A program made the translations under genes and the position numbers. The notes below the pieces were generated by a model. The model worked only from the letters and a program-made list of their open reading frames with translations. It made no database searches and was not told the DNA's origin. DNA of 41,477 nucleotides from Nocardia sp. CNY236 (GTDB lineage: Bacteria; Actinomycetota; Actinomycetes; Mycobacteriales; Mycobacteriaceae), in assembly GCF_000482385.1 (NCBI RefSeq), contig NZ_KI519395.1:1-41477 (forward strand). The letters run 5' to 3'. Positions 6,935-16,554 of the stretch are shown one piece after another. Position 1 is the first letter of the stretch; every line of letters begins with the position of its first letter.

Positions 6935-7518
6935 TTCACGAGGGCGTCGGCGCCCAGTTGTTTCGCTGCGGAGAGTTTGTCCTCGGTGCTGGCTGCAGCG
7001 ACGACCGTGGCGCCAGCGTTCTTCGCGAGTTGCACCAGGATGCTCCCCACACCACCTCCAGCTGCCTCGACGAAAACTACGTCGCCACTCGAAAGGGCAG
7101 CAGATTCCACGATTCCCACCGCAGTGGAACCCTGGCCGTGCAGGGCGAGAGCCGTATGATCGGCGATCCCCTCGGGGAGGAGGTAGACGGCCGCAGCCGG
7201 CGCTGTGGCAAGTTCAGCGTATCCGCCTGCGGTCGGTACGCCCGTGACGACCCGGCGGCCGACCAGATCCGAATCGACGTTCGTCCCGACGTCCACGACG
7301 GTGCCTGCGACTTCGAAGCCGGGACCGAAAGGCAGCGATGGTTGTGGGAACCACCCGAAGTCTTTCAATGCACCGGAACGTATTTGAATATCAGCGTAAC
7401 TCACACCCGCCGCAGAAACCTCTATCATGACGTTGTCAGCAGACAGTCGAGGATCGGGAACTTCCTCGACTGTCAGAACGTCTGGCGTGCCGAACTCGTG
7501 GAATCGAATCGCTCGCAT
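6871..7518 (-). pseudogene. Zinc-type alcohol dehydrogenase/quinone oxidoreductase, 3'-truncated
   Basis: An MDR-superfamily NAD(P)H-dependent oxidoreductase beginning MRAIRFHEFGTPDVLTVEEV at ATG 7518. The GroES-like domain includes PFGPGFEVAGTVVDVG, and the Rossmann motif is VEAAGGGVGSILVQLAKNAGA, followed by LGADALVNYSTASWDDELR. Homologues have about 320 residues and continue with GRGVDVVLDxVGG. This copy has 215 codons and ends in QNEAK at the joint with tnpB, so the second half of the cofactor-binding domain is gone. The joint lies near 6886-6890. It is most likely inactive. Confidence 0.85.
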
Positions 7519-8098
7519 AATTCCTATACATTCCCTCTGATCAACGAAATATGCAGCCACCAGTCCATTCAGCGGCGTTACGCCAGTGTAGGGGGACGTG
7601 ACCGGAGCGGCCAGGAATCGTCGGTGGATTCCCGCGAAGACCTTTGCCGGGTCGAACGGGAACATGGCTGTTGTGCCGCAATGCTGGGGAAGCGAAGGCT
7701 TCGCCAGCCGATCCGGAGCCGACGTCGGCTGAGGTCGCCCCGATACGCGACCATGGTCTGGAACATACTCCGGTGCTCGGGAACAATGTCCATATGTATC
7801 GACCAGCAGACCCGCGCGAAATTCGTGTCCGATGGCGGGTTTGACTCCCCCGCCGAACGATCCGAATGCATCCGACAACCCCCACACGCGTCCGTGGGCA
7901 AACCGTCGCCGACGCGAGACCGAAGCGCCTCGGCGAGGTTCTCATCCTTGGGCTACCCGGCACCTGCACACCACCGAAGGCCCGGAACAGTCCTCCACCG
8001 TGCAGGATGTGCAGCAGCCGAAACGCCATGGAGCCGAGGACAGGTCTGCAACCACCCGCGGGTCGGCAACTGCCCGGGTAGCGGTCTCCGAGCAGACG
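7519..8098. other. Gene-free stretch between divergent adh remnant and pknG
   Basis: About 580 bases. Open frames on both strands are compositional and lack recognisable domains or ribosome sites. It must hold the promoter of the kinase gene, and the in-frame region upstream of 8099 could include an extended kinase N-terminus, since the frame stays open to 7832. Confidence 0.45.
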
Positions 8099-10276
8099 GT
8101 GAGTACCGGTGGTCGGCGGGTCGGAGAACCCGCCTCCCAGAGTGGTCCGAGGCGCGAGGCACGCTCACGACCGAGCGGTCGACGATTGGGTGGCGGCTTG
8201 GTACCCATGCCCGTGGTGAGCCCGCTGCATCCTCGTCACGCGGTCATGCAGAACCCGGAAGTTCCGGCACGTAAACGTTTCTGCTGGAAGTGTCACGCAC
8301 CAGCCGGTAGAGCCACCGCGGATGGTCCGGGACCGGCCGAGGGCGAGTGTGCCGAATGTGGCTCGGCATTCAACTTTCGGCCCGCGCTCCAGCCGGGCGA
8401 GATGGTGGCCGACCAGTACGAAGTTCAGGGCTGCATCGCATACGGCGGGCTGGGTTGGATCTACTTGGCCATCGATCGCAATGTGAGCGACCGCTGGGTG
8501 GTACTCAAGGGCCTGCGCAATCCGCTCGACTTCGAGGCGCACGTGGTCGCCCTCGCCGAGCGGCAATTCCTGTCCGAAGTGACCCATCCCGGCATCGTCA
8601 CGATCCACAACTTCGTCGAGCATCGCTGCGGGCGCGCCCGGGCCGACGGCTACATCGTGATGGAATATGTCGCTGGTCGCTCCTTGAAACCGGTACTCGA
8701 ATCGGCATCAGCGGACCGACTCCCGGTCTCCGTGGCTATCGCCATCGTCATGGAGATCCTGCCGGCGCTGGACCACCTGCACTCGATCGGGCTGGCACAC
8801 AACGACCTCAAGCCCGACAACATCATGGTCGGTGAAGACGAGGTCAAGCTGATCGACCTCGGTGCGGTCGCCGTGTTCGAGTCCTTTGGCAGTATCTACG
8901 GCACTCCGGGCTATCGAGCACCGGAGATCACCGAGACCGGGCCGACGGTGGCTTCGGACATCTACACTGTCGGGCGGACCCTGGCCGCCCTGATACTGGA
9001 GCTGCCGAAAGGCGCGGATGGCTATCATCTGCCCGGTATTCCCTCACCGGACCGTCAGCCGCTGTTGCGCCGCCACCCTGCCCTGTACCGGTTGCTCCAG
9101 CGCGCGACCGAGCCCGATCCTCGACGGCGCTTTCCGACCGCCTCCTCGATGTACGATCAGCTCGCCGGCGTGCTACGCATGGTACTCGCGGTCGACACCG
9201 ATACCGAGCACCCGCAGTCGTCGCACGAATTCGGCTCCATGCGTGGTGATTTCGGCGTCGAGACACTGCTCGGGCAGGCGGATGGCATGGCCGACGGACG
9301 CCATCACGCACTCACCGTGGATGCGCAGAGTGTCGTCGCGGCCTTGCCGATTCCCGTGATCGACAGCGAGGACCCCAGCGCCGAGTTGCTGTCCACGTTG
9401 CTGCACGGTGACCCGCGGCACGCGCTCGACGCGTTGCGCCGCACTGCCGAGCGGATCGTTTCGGGGACGATCGACGAACCGGACACCTTCGAGCTGGAAG
9501 CCACGTTGACCGTGGTCCGTGCCCACCTCGACTTGGGCGAGGTGCTACCCGTCGGCGATCTCCTCGCCGACGTGCGGGCGGACCACGATACCGACTGGCG
9601 CGTCGAGTGGTATTCCGGCCTGGCCGCGCTGGTGGGTGGGCAGTACCAGCGCGCCTTCGAGGCCTTCGACCTGGTGCACGGCATCCTTCCCGGTGAGATC
9701 GCTCCGGCGCTGGCGGTCGCCGCCGCCGCGGAACTCGCTGCGTGCCACCACGAAGACGACAACGACCGGTGGCAACAGATCGCCGACGAGTACTACGGCA
9801 TGGTGTGGCGGACCAACCGCGGTGTCGCGAGTGCGGCCTTCGGCTGGGCTCGTCGGCTCGCCGCCGGGGGCGAGCTACGCGCGGCAGTAAAGATCTTGGA
9901 CCAAGTGCCCACGGCCTCCCGCTATCACGGCGTGGCGCAGATGACCGGATGCCTACTGTTGGCCTCCCAACCGACGGCGCAGACCTGCGAAGCGGACCTG
10001 CGCGCGGCGGCGCAGCGGCTGCACTCGGTCCCGGACGAACCGCGTGTTCCGCAGCTACAGGTCGTTGTGCTGGGCGCGGCGTTGCAGTGGGTGCGTGCGG
10101 GCGGCCAGGCGGCCGGGCCCGGCACGCTATTTCTCGGGTTCCCGTTCACCACCCTGGGGTTGCAGCGTGGGCTCGAGTCGCGACTGCGCGCTTTGGCCAA
10201 GATGGCGCCGGATCGTGTGCAGCGATACCGCCTGGTCGACGCGGCCAACCGCGTCCGGCCGAAGTCGTGGTGGTGA
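8099..10276 (+). CDS. pknG: PknG-type serine/threonine protein kinase
   Basis: A soluble eukaryotic-like kinase with the full PknG layout. An N-terminal RRLGGGLVPMP segment precedes a rubredoxin-like centre with CWKC (62-65) and CAEC (84-87). The kinase domain has VVLKGL with the ATP-binding Lys (about 137), HNDLKPDN with the catalytic Asp (about 236), IDLG with the metal Asp (about 253) and GTPGYRAPE. A long C-terminal TPR region ends DAANRVRPKSWW. PknG controls 2-oxoglutarate/glutamate metabolism through GarA in mycobacteria. Here it is not next to glnX-glnH, its usual operon partners, so it is probably a paralogue or a relocated copy. GTG 8099 gives 725 residues, near the 750 of the M. tuberculosis protein; GTG 8009 is possible. 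The start is uncertain, the family firm. Confidence 0.93.
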   Translation: MSTGGRRVGEPASQSGPRREARSRPSGRRLGGGLVPMPVVSPLHPRHAVMQNPEVPARKRFCWKCHAPAGRATADGPGPAEGECAECGSAFNFRPALQPGEMVADQYEVQGCIAYGGLGWIYLAIDRNVSDRWVVLKGLRNPLDFEAHVVALAERQFLSEVTHPGIVTIHNFVEHRCGRARADGYIVMEYVAGRSLKPVLESASADRLPVSVAIAIVMEILPALDHLHSIGLAHNDLKPDNIMVGEDEVKLIDLGAVAVFESFGSIYGTPGYRAPEITETGPTVASDIYTVGRTLAALILELPKGADGYHLPGIPSPDRQPLLRRHPALYRLLQRATEPDPRRRFPTASSMYDQLAGVLRMVLAVDTDTEHPQSSHEFGSMRGDFGVETLLGQADGMADGRHHALTVDAQSVVAALPIPVIDSEDPSAELLSTLLHGDPRHALDALRRTAERIVSGTIDEPDTFELEATLTVVRAHLDLGEVLPVGDLLADVRADHDTDWRVEWYSGLAALVGGQYQRAFEAFDLVHGILPGEIAPALAVAAAAELAACHHEDDNDRWQQIADEYYGMVWRTNRGVASAAFGWARRLAAGGELRAAVKILDQVPTASRYHGVAQMTGCLLLASQPTAQTCEADLRAAAQRLHSVPDEPRVPQLQVVVLGAALQWVRAGGQAAGPGTLFLGFPFTTLGLQRGLESRLRALAKMAPDRVQRYRLVDAANRVRPKSWW

Positions 10277-10357
10277 CCAATTGGGTAGCCGGAAGATTGC
10301 AGGCCGCTGCCTGGGCAGCGCCGATGGTGGTGGTTGTGGGTGTGGTTTCCTTGAGGC

Positions 10358-11065
10358 ATGGCCGCGGGTGTGGAATATACGATCGACGAGCTGGCGCGCG
10401 AGGCCGGTACGACGGTGCGCAGCCTGCGGGTCTATCACGAGCGCGGTGTTCTGCCGCCGCCGCAGGTCAAGGGCCGCACCGGGTTCTACGGCGCGGATCA
10501 CCTCCAGCGCGTGCGAACGATCAGTCGACTGCTCGACCGGGGCATCAAGCTCAATGGCATCAAGGAATTGCTCAACGCTTGGGACCGGGGGGACGACCTC
10601 GGAGATGTCCTCGGTGTCGACGAGTCCCGAGCAGTCGAGACCGATTCCGCCGATGTCGGCGATACGGTCGCGGCCACCGAACTCGCCGAGCGCTACCGGG
10701 ATGTGCCCGACGCTGTGGCGCGACTCGTCGCGGCCGGTGTGTACGAGCCTGTGGATGCGACGACCTATCGGATCGCACAGCCCCGGCTGGCGCGTGGTTT
10801 CGCCGACATGACTGCTGCAGGAATTCCGGCCGACGAGGTGTTGCGTGCGCTGGAGCAACTGCGGATCGATGCCGATCGGATCGCTCGCCGATTCGCGGAC
10901 CTGTTCCGCCGTTCGGCGGGGGTGCGCTTCGGTGGTTCCGACCGAGAGGCTGCGGATGTCGCCGCTCTCGCACACCAGGTAGCAGGTACGCATGTCGTCG
11001 TGGGGGAGGCGGCAGCCGCGCTCGTCGGCAAGTTCGTTGCCGAGCATCTTGCGCAAGATCAGTAG
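10358..11065 (+). CDS. MerR-family transcriptional regulator
   Basis: A 235-residue protein with an N-terminal MerR helix-turn-helix: YTIDELAREAGTTVRSLRVYHERGVLPPP (residues about 7-35), then GFYGADHLQRVRTISRLLDRGI. The C-terminal effector part, residues 90-235, is helical and resembles no known ligand domain; it has no Cys pattern for metals. The start is ATG 10358, 81 bases after the kinase stop. Co-transcription with the kinase is possible but not required. Target unknown. Confidence 0.88.
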   Translation: MAAGVEYTIDELAREAGTTVRSLRVYHERGVLPPPQVKGRTGFYGADHLQRVRTISRLLDRGIKLNGIKELLNAWDRGDDLGDVLGVDESRAVETDSADVGDTVAATELAERYRDVPDAVARLVAAGVYEPVDATTYRIAQPRLARGFADMTAAGIPADEVLRALEQLRIDADRIARRFADLFRRSAGVRFGGSDREAADVAALAHQVAGTHVVVGEAAAALVGKFVAEHLAQDQ

Positions 11066-11072
11066 CCTTCTC

Positions 11073-11092
11073 ACACGCCGTGAACGGCGTGT
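11073..11092. terminator. Hairpin between convergent genes
   Basis: ACACGCCGT and ACGGCGTGT form a perfect 9-bp stem, located between the stop of the MerR gene (11065) and the stop of the convergent secreted-protein gene (11101). It probably ends both transcripts. There is no U tract. Confidence 0.6.
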
Positions 11093-11100
11093 CGGCGCGG

Positions 11101-11475
11101 TCACCGACACCACGCCGCCTGCGGGCGGCACACGGTATAGCCGCTGCCGTCCGAACGGGGCACGGGTGACCAGGTCGTGCTGCTGGAGCCATCGCGCGGA
11201 CCGGTATCGGTCGGTGCGGTCTGGGCGCGCTGCCGGTGGTAGTCCCGTCGCGCGGAATCGTGCTGGTTGTTCAGCAAGGGGTTGCGATCGCGGTGGTGGT
11301 AGCCCATGGGGTCGATGTGGTGTCGCCCAGTGGTGTCGCCTGCGTCACGTGGGGACGAAACAGTCCACAGCGGCGCGGCGGTCGCGACGCTCGCCGTACT
11401 GGCGGTGAGCGCGGCAACGACTGTGACACACAAGAGCAATCGCCGGGTGATGACACGAGCGCCAACGGCGTTCAT
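11101..11475 (-). CDS. Small secreted protein of unknown function
   Basis: A 124-residue product with a classical Sec signal peptide: positively charged start (ARVITRR), hydrophobic core LLLCVTVVAALTAS, and an Ala-x-Ala-type cleavage site near residue 34 (SVATAA before PLW). The mature part of about 90 residues is hydrophilic and rich in His, Arg, Asp and Ser (for example HHIDPMGYHHRDRN). It ends with two cysteines in YTVCRPQAAWCR, which could form a disulfide loop. The start ATG 11475 follows GGAG with a 7-base spacer. I recognise no domain. It is isolated between a convergent regulator and the phosphoketolase gene. Confidence 0.7.
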   Translation of the reverse strand: MNAVGARVITRRLLLCVTVVAALTASTASVATAAPLWTVSSPRDAGDTTGRHHIDPMGYHHRDRNPLLNNQHDSARRDYHRQRAQTAPTDTGPRDGSSSTTWSPVPRSDGSGYTVCRPQAAWCR

Positions 11476-11687
11476 CGAGGTCTCCGTTCCGGAGTCGGGC
11501 TGCGCGCGCGGCGGCGAACAGCTGGTCATCGTGCGTTTCGGGTTCAGCTCGCCATGCTGGGATCCCGGATCGGTGGCCCGACCGGAGACACCCGCTGTTC
11601 GTCGTGGTGCGCAACCACGACAGATGGCGCAATTCCTACGTGCTGTCGAACTGTTCTTGCTGGTCGAACGGGGGTCGGATACCCGAC

Positions 11688-14156
11688 TCAGCCGTGGTCG
11701 TGCGGCCACGTCCAGTCCGTGACCGCAGGGATGTCCGCTCCGTGCTCTCGGGTCCATGCCCGTGCGGTCCAGCGTGCATCGACCATTTCCTGCCGAAGCC
11801 TGGCGGCCCGCTCCCGCAGGCTGGGCACTCGATCGATCACATCCATCACCAGGTGGTAGCGATCGAGGTCGTTGAGCATCACCATGTCGAACGGCGTCGT
11901 CGTGGTGCCACGTTCCTTGTAGCCACGCACGTGTAACCCCGTGTGGTTGACGCGCCGATAGGTCAGCCGGTGGATCAACCACGGGTAGCCGTGGAAGGCG
12001 AAGATCACCGGCCGGTCACGGGTGAACAGCGTATCGAATTCGCTGTCCGGCAGGCCGTGTGGGTGTTCGTCGTGCGGCTGCAGGCGCATCAGATCCACCA
12101 CATTGACCACGCGGACGCGCAATTCGGGTAGTCGTTCGCGCAGGATCGCCGCGGCAGCCAGGGTTTCCAGTGTGGGCACGTCGCCTGCACAGGCCAGCAC
12201 CACGTCGGGGGCGGTGCCGACGTCGTCACGATGGCAGGCCCATTCCCAGATGCCGATGCCGCGTCCGCAGTGGGCGGCCGCGGCCTCGACCGACAGCCAG
12301 TCGGCCTGTGGCTGTTTGCCCGCGACCACGACGTTCACATAGTGGCGCGACCGGAGGCAGTGATCGTAGGTGGAAAGCAGCGTATTGGCATCCGGCGGGA
12401 GATAGACCCGCACGATCGAGGGCTTCTTGTTCAACACCACGTCCAGGAAGCCTGGGTCCTGGTGGGTGAACCCGTTGTGGTCCTGGCGCCAGACATGTGA
12501 CGACAACAGATAATTCAGGCTGGCGACCGGACGCCGCCAGGGCACCGCCGCGCTGGCGTCCAGCCATTTGGCATGCTGGTTGAACATGGCGTCCACGATG
12601 TGGATGAACGCCTCGTAACAGGTGAAAACACCATGTCTTCCGGTCAGCACATAGCCTTCGAGCAGCCCTTGGCACATGTGTTCGGACAGCACCTCGACCA
12701 CGCGGCCGGCGCGGTCGAGTTTCTCGTCTCGGGAGTCGATCTCGGCCTGCCACGCGCGTCCGGTGACCTGGAGAATGTCTTGCAGGCGGTTGCTGGCCAG
12801 CTCGTCGGGCGCGAAGGTGAGAAAGTTGTCCGGGTTGTTGCGGGTGACCTCGCTCAACCATCCGCCGAGCACTCTGGTCGCTTCGTGCCGGGATGCCCCG
12901 GGGACGCTCACCTTCACCCCGAATCCGCGCCAGTCCGGCAAGCGGAGGTCGCGGACCAAGGTGCCCCCGTTGGCGACCGGGTTGGAGCTCATCCGGCGGT
13001 CACCGACCGGCACTTGATCGCACAGCTCCGATACCGGCTTGCCCTTCTGATCGAACAGTTCCTCCGGGCGGTAGGACCGCAACCACTGCTCCAGGACCGC
13101 GCGATGCCCCGGGTCGGTGCGCGGGGCGGGCAGCGGGACCTGGTGCGCGCGGAAGGTACCCTCGACGGCAGTGCCGTTCACCAGGGGAGGGCAGGTCCAC
13201 CCTTTGGGGGTGCGTAGCACGATCATCGGCCAGGCCGGCCGCTCTCCGTCGGCGCCGCCGCGCGCCGCGCGCTGGATCTGCGCGATCCGTTCGAGCGCGG
13301 CGTCCGTCGCCGCGGCCATGGCCTGGTGCACCGGCCCGGGATCGTCGCCTGCGACGACCAGCGGTTCGTAGCCGTATCCGCGCAACAGTGCCAGCAGCTC
13401 GGGTTCCGGAATCCGCGCCAGAATGGTCGGGTTGGCGATCTTGTATTCGTTCAACGCCAGAATGGGCAATACCGCGCCGTCGCGGGCCGGGTTGAGGAAC
13501 TTGTTCGCGTGCCAACTCGTTGCCAGCGGCCCCGTTTCCGCTTCACCGTCACCGACGACGCAGAACACAGTGAGATCGGGATTGTCCAGTGCGGCGCCGA
13601 ACGCATGGAGCAACGAGTAGCCCAGCTCCCCACCTTCGTGGAAGGAGCCCGGTGTCTCCGGGGCGCAATGACTGGGCACGCCTCCGGGAAAGGAGAACTG
13701 GCGAAACAGTGCGCTCATTCCAGCGGCGTCCTGCGGAATGTGGCTGTAGAGCTCGGAATAGGTGCCCTCCAGCCAGGCACAGGCGTTCGGCCCGGGTCCA
13801 CCGTGCCCCGGACCCGCGACGAAGACCGCATTCAACCCGCGTTGCCGAATCGCGCGATTGGCATGGGTCCATACCAGATTCAAGCCGGGTACGGTGCCGA
13901 AGTGGCCGAGTAGACGCGGCTTGATGTGCTCGGTGCGCAGCGGCTCGCGCAGCAGCGGGTTGGACATCAGGTAGATCTGTCCGACCGAGAGATAGTTGGC
14001 CGCTCGCCACCACGCGTCGATCGAGGTCAGTTCGTCGGCCTCCAAGGGACCCCAGGCGTTCGCGAGTCGATAGGGCTGCGGAGCAACGGTTTTCGTCCCG
14101 GCGCGGTCGACATCGTCGGCTGATGGACCGCCGCCTGCACTCGCCGTATGGGTCAT
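11688..14156 (-). CDS. xfp: Phosphoketolase
   Basis: An 822-residue thiamine-diphosphate enzyme that cleaves xylulose 5-phosphate and/or fructose 6-phosphate to acetyl phosphate and an aldose phosphate. Signatures: HFGTVPGLNLVWTHANRAI, GPGHGGPG (116-122), the TPP/Mg motif GDGEAETGP (202-210), and WRQDHNGFTHQDPGFLD in the middle. The C-terminus ends YKERGTTTTPFDMVMLNDLDR plus a helical tail. Length matches the family. ATG 14156 has GAGGAG upstream. It is divergent from the FKBP lipoprotein gene. No acetate kinase or phosphotransacetylase gene is adjacent, so the acetyl phosphate must be used by enzymes encoded elsewhere. Substrate preference cannot be read from sequence. Confidence 0.95.
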   Translation of the reverse strand: MTHTASAGGGPSADDVDRAGTKTVAPQPYRLANAWGPLEADELTSIDAWWRAANYLSVGQIYLMSNPLLREPLRTEHIKPRLLGHFGTVPGLNLVWTHANRAIRQRGLNAVFVAGPGHGGPGPNACAWLEGTYSELYSHIPQDAAGMSALFRQFSFPGGVPSHCAPETPGSFHEGGELGYSLLHAFGAALDNPDLTVFCVVGDGEAETGPLATSWHANKFLNPARDGAVLPILALNEYKIANPTILARIPEPELLALLRGYGYEPLVVAGDDPGPVHQAMAAATDAALERIAQIQRAARGGADGERPAWPMIVLRTPKGWTCPPLVNGTAVEGTFRAHQVPLPAPRTDPGHRAVLEQWLRSYRPEELFDQKGKPVSELCDQVPVGDRRMSSNPVANGGTLVRDLRLPDWRGFGVKVSVPGASRHEATRVLGGWLSEVTRNNPDNFLTFAPDELASNRLQDILQVTGRAWQAEIDSRDEKLDRAGRVVEVLSEHMCQGLLEGYVLTGRHGVFTCYEAFIHIVDAMFNQHAKWLDASAAVPWRRPVASLNYLLSSHVWRQDHNGFTHQDPGFLDVVLNKKPSIVRVYLPPDANTLLSTYDHCLRSRHYVNVVVAGKQPQADWLSVEAAAAHCGRGIGIWEWACHRDDVGTAPDVVLACAGDVPTLETLAAAAILRERLPELRVRVVNVVDLMRLQPHDEHPHGLPDSEFDTLFTRDRPVIFAFHGYPWLIHRLTYRRVNHTGLHVRGYKERGTTTTPFDMVMLNDLDRYHLVMDVIDRVPSLRERAARLRQEMVDARWTARAWTREHGADIPAVTDWTWPHDHG

Positions 14157-14348
14157 GCGTCGCTCTCCTCACGCTCGAGGCCTCGGGACAGCGACTACGC
14201 GGGCCGCTGGTTCAGGACGTGCTCGCCTGCCGACCGAAATCGGCAACACCGAATGGAGAATCACCTGCCAGCCTAGCGGTGTCGTCGCCGGCAGATGGCG
14301 CGATGGGGTCGAGCAGAGCCGATCTCGGCTCGGTGCGCGAGGTGGTCT

Positions 14349-14861
14349 ATGGTCCGCACCATGCACATTCTCGGACGGATCATTGCGGCCGGCGCCCTGA
14401 CAGTCACGACAATCGCGCTCACGGCGTGCAGTTCGGAGGAGACGGCCTCCAGCGAGTGCACCGCGGCCGACATCGACGTGAGTGGGGACTTCGGCGCCGC
14501 GCCGACGATCGTCATCCCCGACGATTGCGACCCGCCCAGTGAGCTGATCGTCGAGGACCTCGGCGCCGGCAGCGGCCCGGGTGCCACCCCGGGTCAATCC
14601 CTGACCATGAACTACGCATTGGTCACCTGGTCGGACAAACGGACATTGGACAGCTCGTTCAGCCGCGGCGAGCCGTTCCAGCTCACCCTCGGCGCCGGCC
14701 AGGTGATCGATGGCTGGGATCAGGGCCTGGTCGGCGTCCAACAGGGGGCACGCAGACTGCTCATCGTGCCGCCGGAACTGGGCTACGGTGAGGGCGGTCA
14801 AGGCGTCGCGCCGAACGAGACGCTGGTCTTCGTTACCGACGCGGTGTCCGTTGGGGACTGA
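14349..14861 (+). CDS. FKBP-type peptidyl-prolyl isomerase lipoprotein
   Basis: A 170-residue exported lipoprotein. The signal peptide ends in a lipobox IALTAC with the lipidated Cys near residue 27 if ATG 14349 is used (ATG 14361 is a second choice; GAGG upstream fits 14349 better). After a short linker comes a compact FKBP domain: SLTMNYALVTW, SRGEPFQLTLGAGQVIDGWDQGL and VGVQQGARRLLIVPPELGYGEGG, then NETLVFVTDAVSV. It should catalyse proline isomerisation in proteins outside the cytoplasmic membrane. It precedes the trigger factor gene, itself an FKBP-domain chaperone, by about 260 bases. Confidence 0.92.
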   Translation: MVRTMHILGRIIAAGALTVTTIALTACSSEETASSECTAADIDVSGDFGAAPTIVIPDDCDPPSELIVEDLGAGSGPGATPGQSLTMNYALVTWSDKRTLDSSFSRGEPFQLTLGAGQVIDGWDQGLVGVQQGARRLLIVPPELGYGEGGQGVAPNETLVFVTDAVSVGD

Positions 14862-14869
14862 CGGTTGCC

Positions 14870-14892
14870 GCGGTGGCGAGTGCGGCCACCGC
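14870..14892 (+). terminator. Hairpin after FKBP lipoprotein gene
   Basis: GCGGTGGC and GCCACCGC form a perfect 8-bp stem 8 bases after the stop codon. No U tract is present. Confidence 0.45.
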
Positions 14893-15124
14893 CGAGTGGA
14901 GGCCGATTCGGCCGGTCGACTAACCTGGTCGGGATACGTGGCCTATGCCGCATCCTGGTCGTCTCGGCCGAGGTCGGGAGCCGGTTCGCAGTAGTCGGCG
15001 CCGGCAGGGTGTGCAGTGGCCAGCGTAGGTTCGCTGCGCTCGTGGCTCCGTCCTGCGGGGTGCGGGGTGCGGCGCACACATCGCAACGTCGACCCAGTAC
15101 GAACAACGAACAAGGAGCATGTCC

Positions 15125-16501
15125 GTGAAGAGCACCGTCGAGCAGCTGAGCCCGACCAGGGTCCGGATCAATGTCGAGGTGCCCTTCGAGGAACTGAAGC
15201 CGGATTTCGACCGCGCCTACAAAGAACTCGCCAAGCAGGTACGTATCCCGGGCTTCCGTCCGGGAAAGGCGCCGGCGAGGCTGCTCGAGGTTCGCCTGGG
15301 CCGCGGCGCGATTCTGGAGCAGGTCGTCAACGACGCGCTGCCCGGGCGCTACGGCGAGGCCGTCACCACCTCCGAGGTGAAAGTCATCGGGCAGCCCGAT
15401 ATCGAGATCACGAAGATCGAGGACGGCCAAGAGCTCGCCTTCACCGCCGAGGTCGACGTGCGTCCGGAGATCGAACTGCCGGACTATGCGAGCATTGCGG
15501 TCACCGTCGACGCCGTCACCATCGGTGACGAGGACATCGAGGACCAGTTGCAGTCGCTGCGTCAGCGCTTCGGCACGCTGACCGGCGTCGAGCGCCCGAC
15601 GGCAGAGGGCGACTTCGTCTCCATCGATCTGTCGGCGACCGTGGACGGTGAGGAAGTGGCCGATGCCTCCACCACCGGTCTATCGCACGAGGTCGGTTCC
15701 GGTCAGCTCATCGACGGTTTGGACGAAGCGCTGGTCGGACTCGGGGCCGGAGAATCGAAGGAGTTCACCTCGAAGCTGGTCGCTGGCGAGCACGCGGGCA
15801 AGGACGCGGTCATCACTGTGACGGTGCAGACCGTCAAAGAGCGCGAGCTGCCCGAGGCCGACGACGAGTTCGCTCAGCTCGCCAGCGAATTCGACACGCT
15901 GGAGGAGCTGCGCAGCGACCTGCGCGGGCGGGTCGAGCGCGCCAAGAAGGTGGAGCAGGCGGGCGAGATTCGCGACAAGGTGCTGGAGGCTCTGCTGGAG
16001 CGTGTCGAGGTTCCGCTGCCGGAAGGCGCCGTGCGTGCCGAGATCGACGCCGTGACCCACGACGCGGTGCACCAGTTCGATCATGACGATGCCAAGTTCG
16101 CCGAGGCACTCGCAGCGCAAGGCAGCACTCGTGAGGAGTTCGACGCCGACACCAAGGAGGGCGCGGAGAAGTCGGTGAAGACTCAGCTGCTGTTGGATGC
16201 GGTCGCCGAGGCGGATGACACCCAGGTCGGCCAGGACGAGATCACCGAGCGGATTCTGTTCCAGGCGCAACGCTACGGTTTGTCGCCAGAACAGTTCATT
16301 CAGCAAGTCCAGCAGGCCGGCCAGCTCGGCGCGATCTTTGCCGATGTGCGCCGCGGCAAGGCTTTGGCCGGAGTGGTCGGCCAGGCCACCGTCACCGACT
16401 CGGCGGGCGACGCGGTCGACACCACCGAAATGTTCGGTAGTCCCGAGGATTCCGCTGACGAGACCGAGGCCGAGGAAGCAACCTCGACGAGCGCAGAATA
16501 G
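15125..16501 (+). CDS. tig: Trigger factor, ribosome-associated chaperone
   Basis: A 458-residue chaperone and proline isomerase that binds nascent chains at the ribosome exit. The N-terminal ribosome-binding domain has VRINVEVPFEELKPDF and the exit-tunnel signature GFRPGKAP. The central FKBP domain (about 160-245) includes GDFVSIDLSA and GLDEALVGLGAGESKEF, and a long helical C-terminal arm follows. The tail is acidic (SADETEAEEATS). AAGGAG at 15112-15117 lies only 1 base before an ATG at 15119 but 7 bases before GTG 15125, and homologues begin KSTVEQLSPTRV, so GTG 15125 is the start. Upstream of the clpP pair, as in M. tuberculosis. Confidence 0.97.
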   Translation: MKSTVEQLSPTRVRINVEVPFEELKPDFDRAYKELAKQVRIPGFRPGKAPARLLEVRLGRGAILEQVVNDALPGRYGEAVTTSEVKVIGQPDIEITKIEDGQELAFTAEVDVRPEIELPDYASIAVTVDAVTIGDEDIEDQLQSLRQRFGTLTGVERPTAEGDFVSIDLSATVDGEEVADASTTGLSHEVGSGQLIDGLDEALVGLGAGESKEFTSKLVAGEHAGKDAVITVTVQTVKERELPEADDEFAQLASEFDTLEELRSDLRGRVERAKKVEQAGEIRDKVLEALLERVEVPLPEGAVRAEIDAVTHDAVHQFDHDDAKFAEALAAQGSTREEFDADTKEGAEKSVKTQLLLDAVAEADDTQVGQDEITERILFQAQRYGLSPEQFIQQVQQAGQLGAIFADVRRGKALAGVVGQATVTDSAGDAVDTTEMFGSPEDSADETEAEEATSTSAE

Positions 16502-16554
16502 ATCGGAACAATTTCATGGAATACCAGCGTGGTCGCTACCCGAGGGGTGCGCTG

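Noticed and set aside
6154..8274. A 706-codon plus-strand frame over tnpA, tnpB and the dehydrogenase
   Set aside because: It overlaps three recognisable genes in wrong frames.
14893..15111. tRNA gene upstream of tig
   Set aside because: A GGTTCGCAG segment looked like a T-loop, but no acceptor or anticodon stem could be formed around it.
15119..15124. ATG 15119 as the trigger factor start
   Set aside because: AAGGAG ends only one base before it; GTG 15125 has proper spacing and matches homologues.
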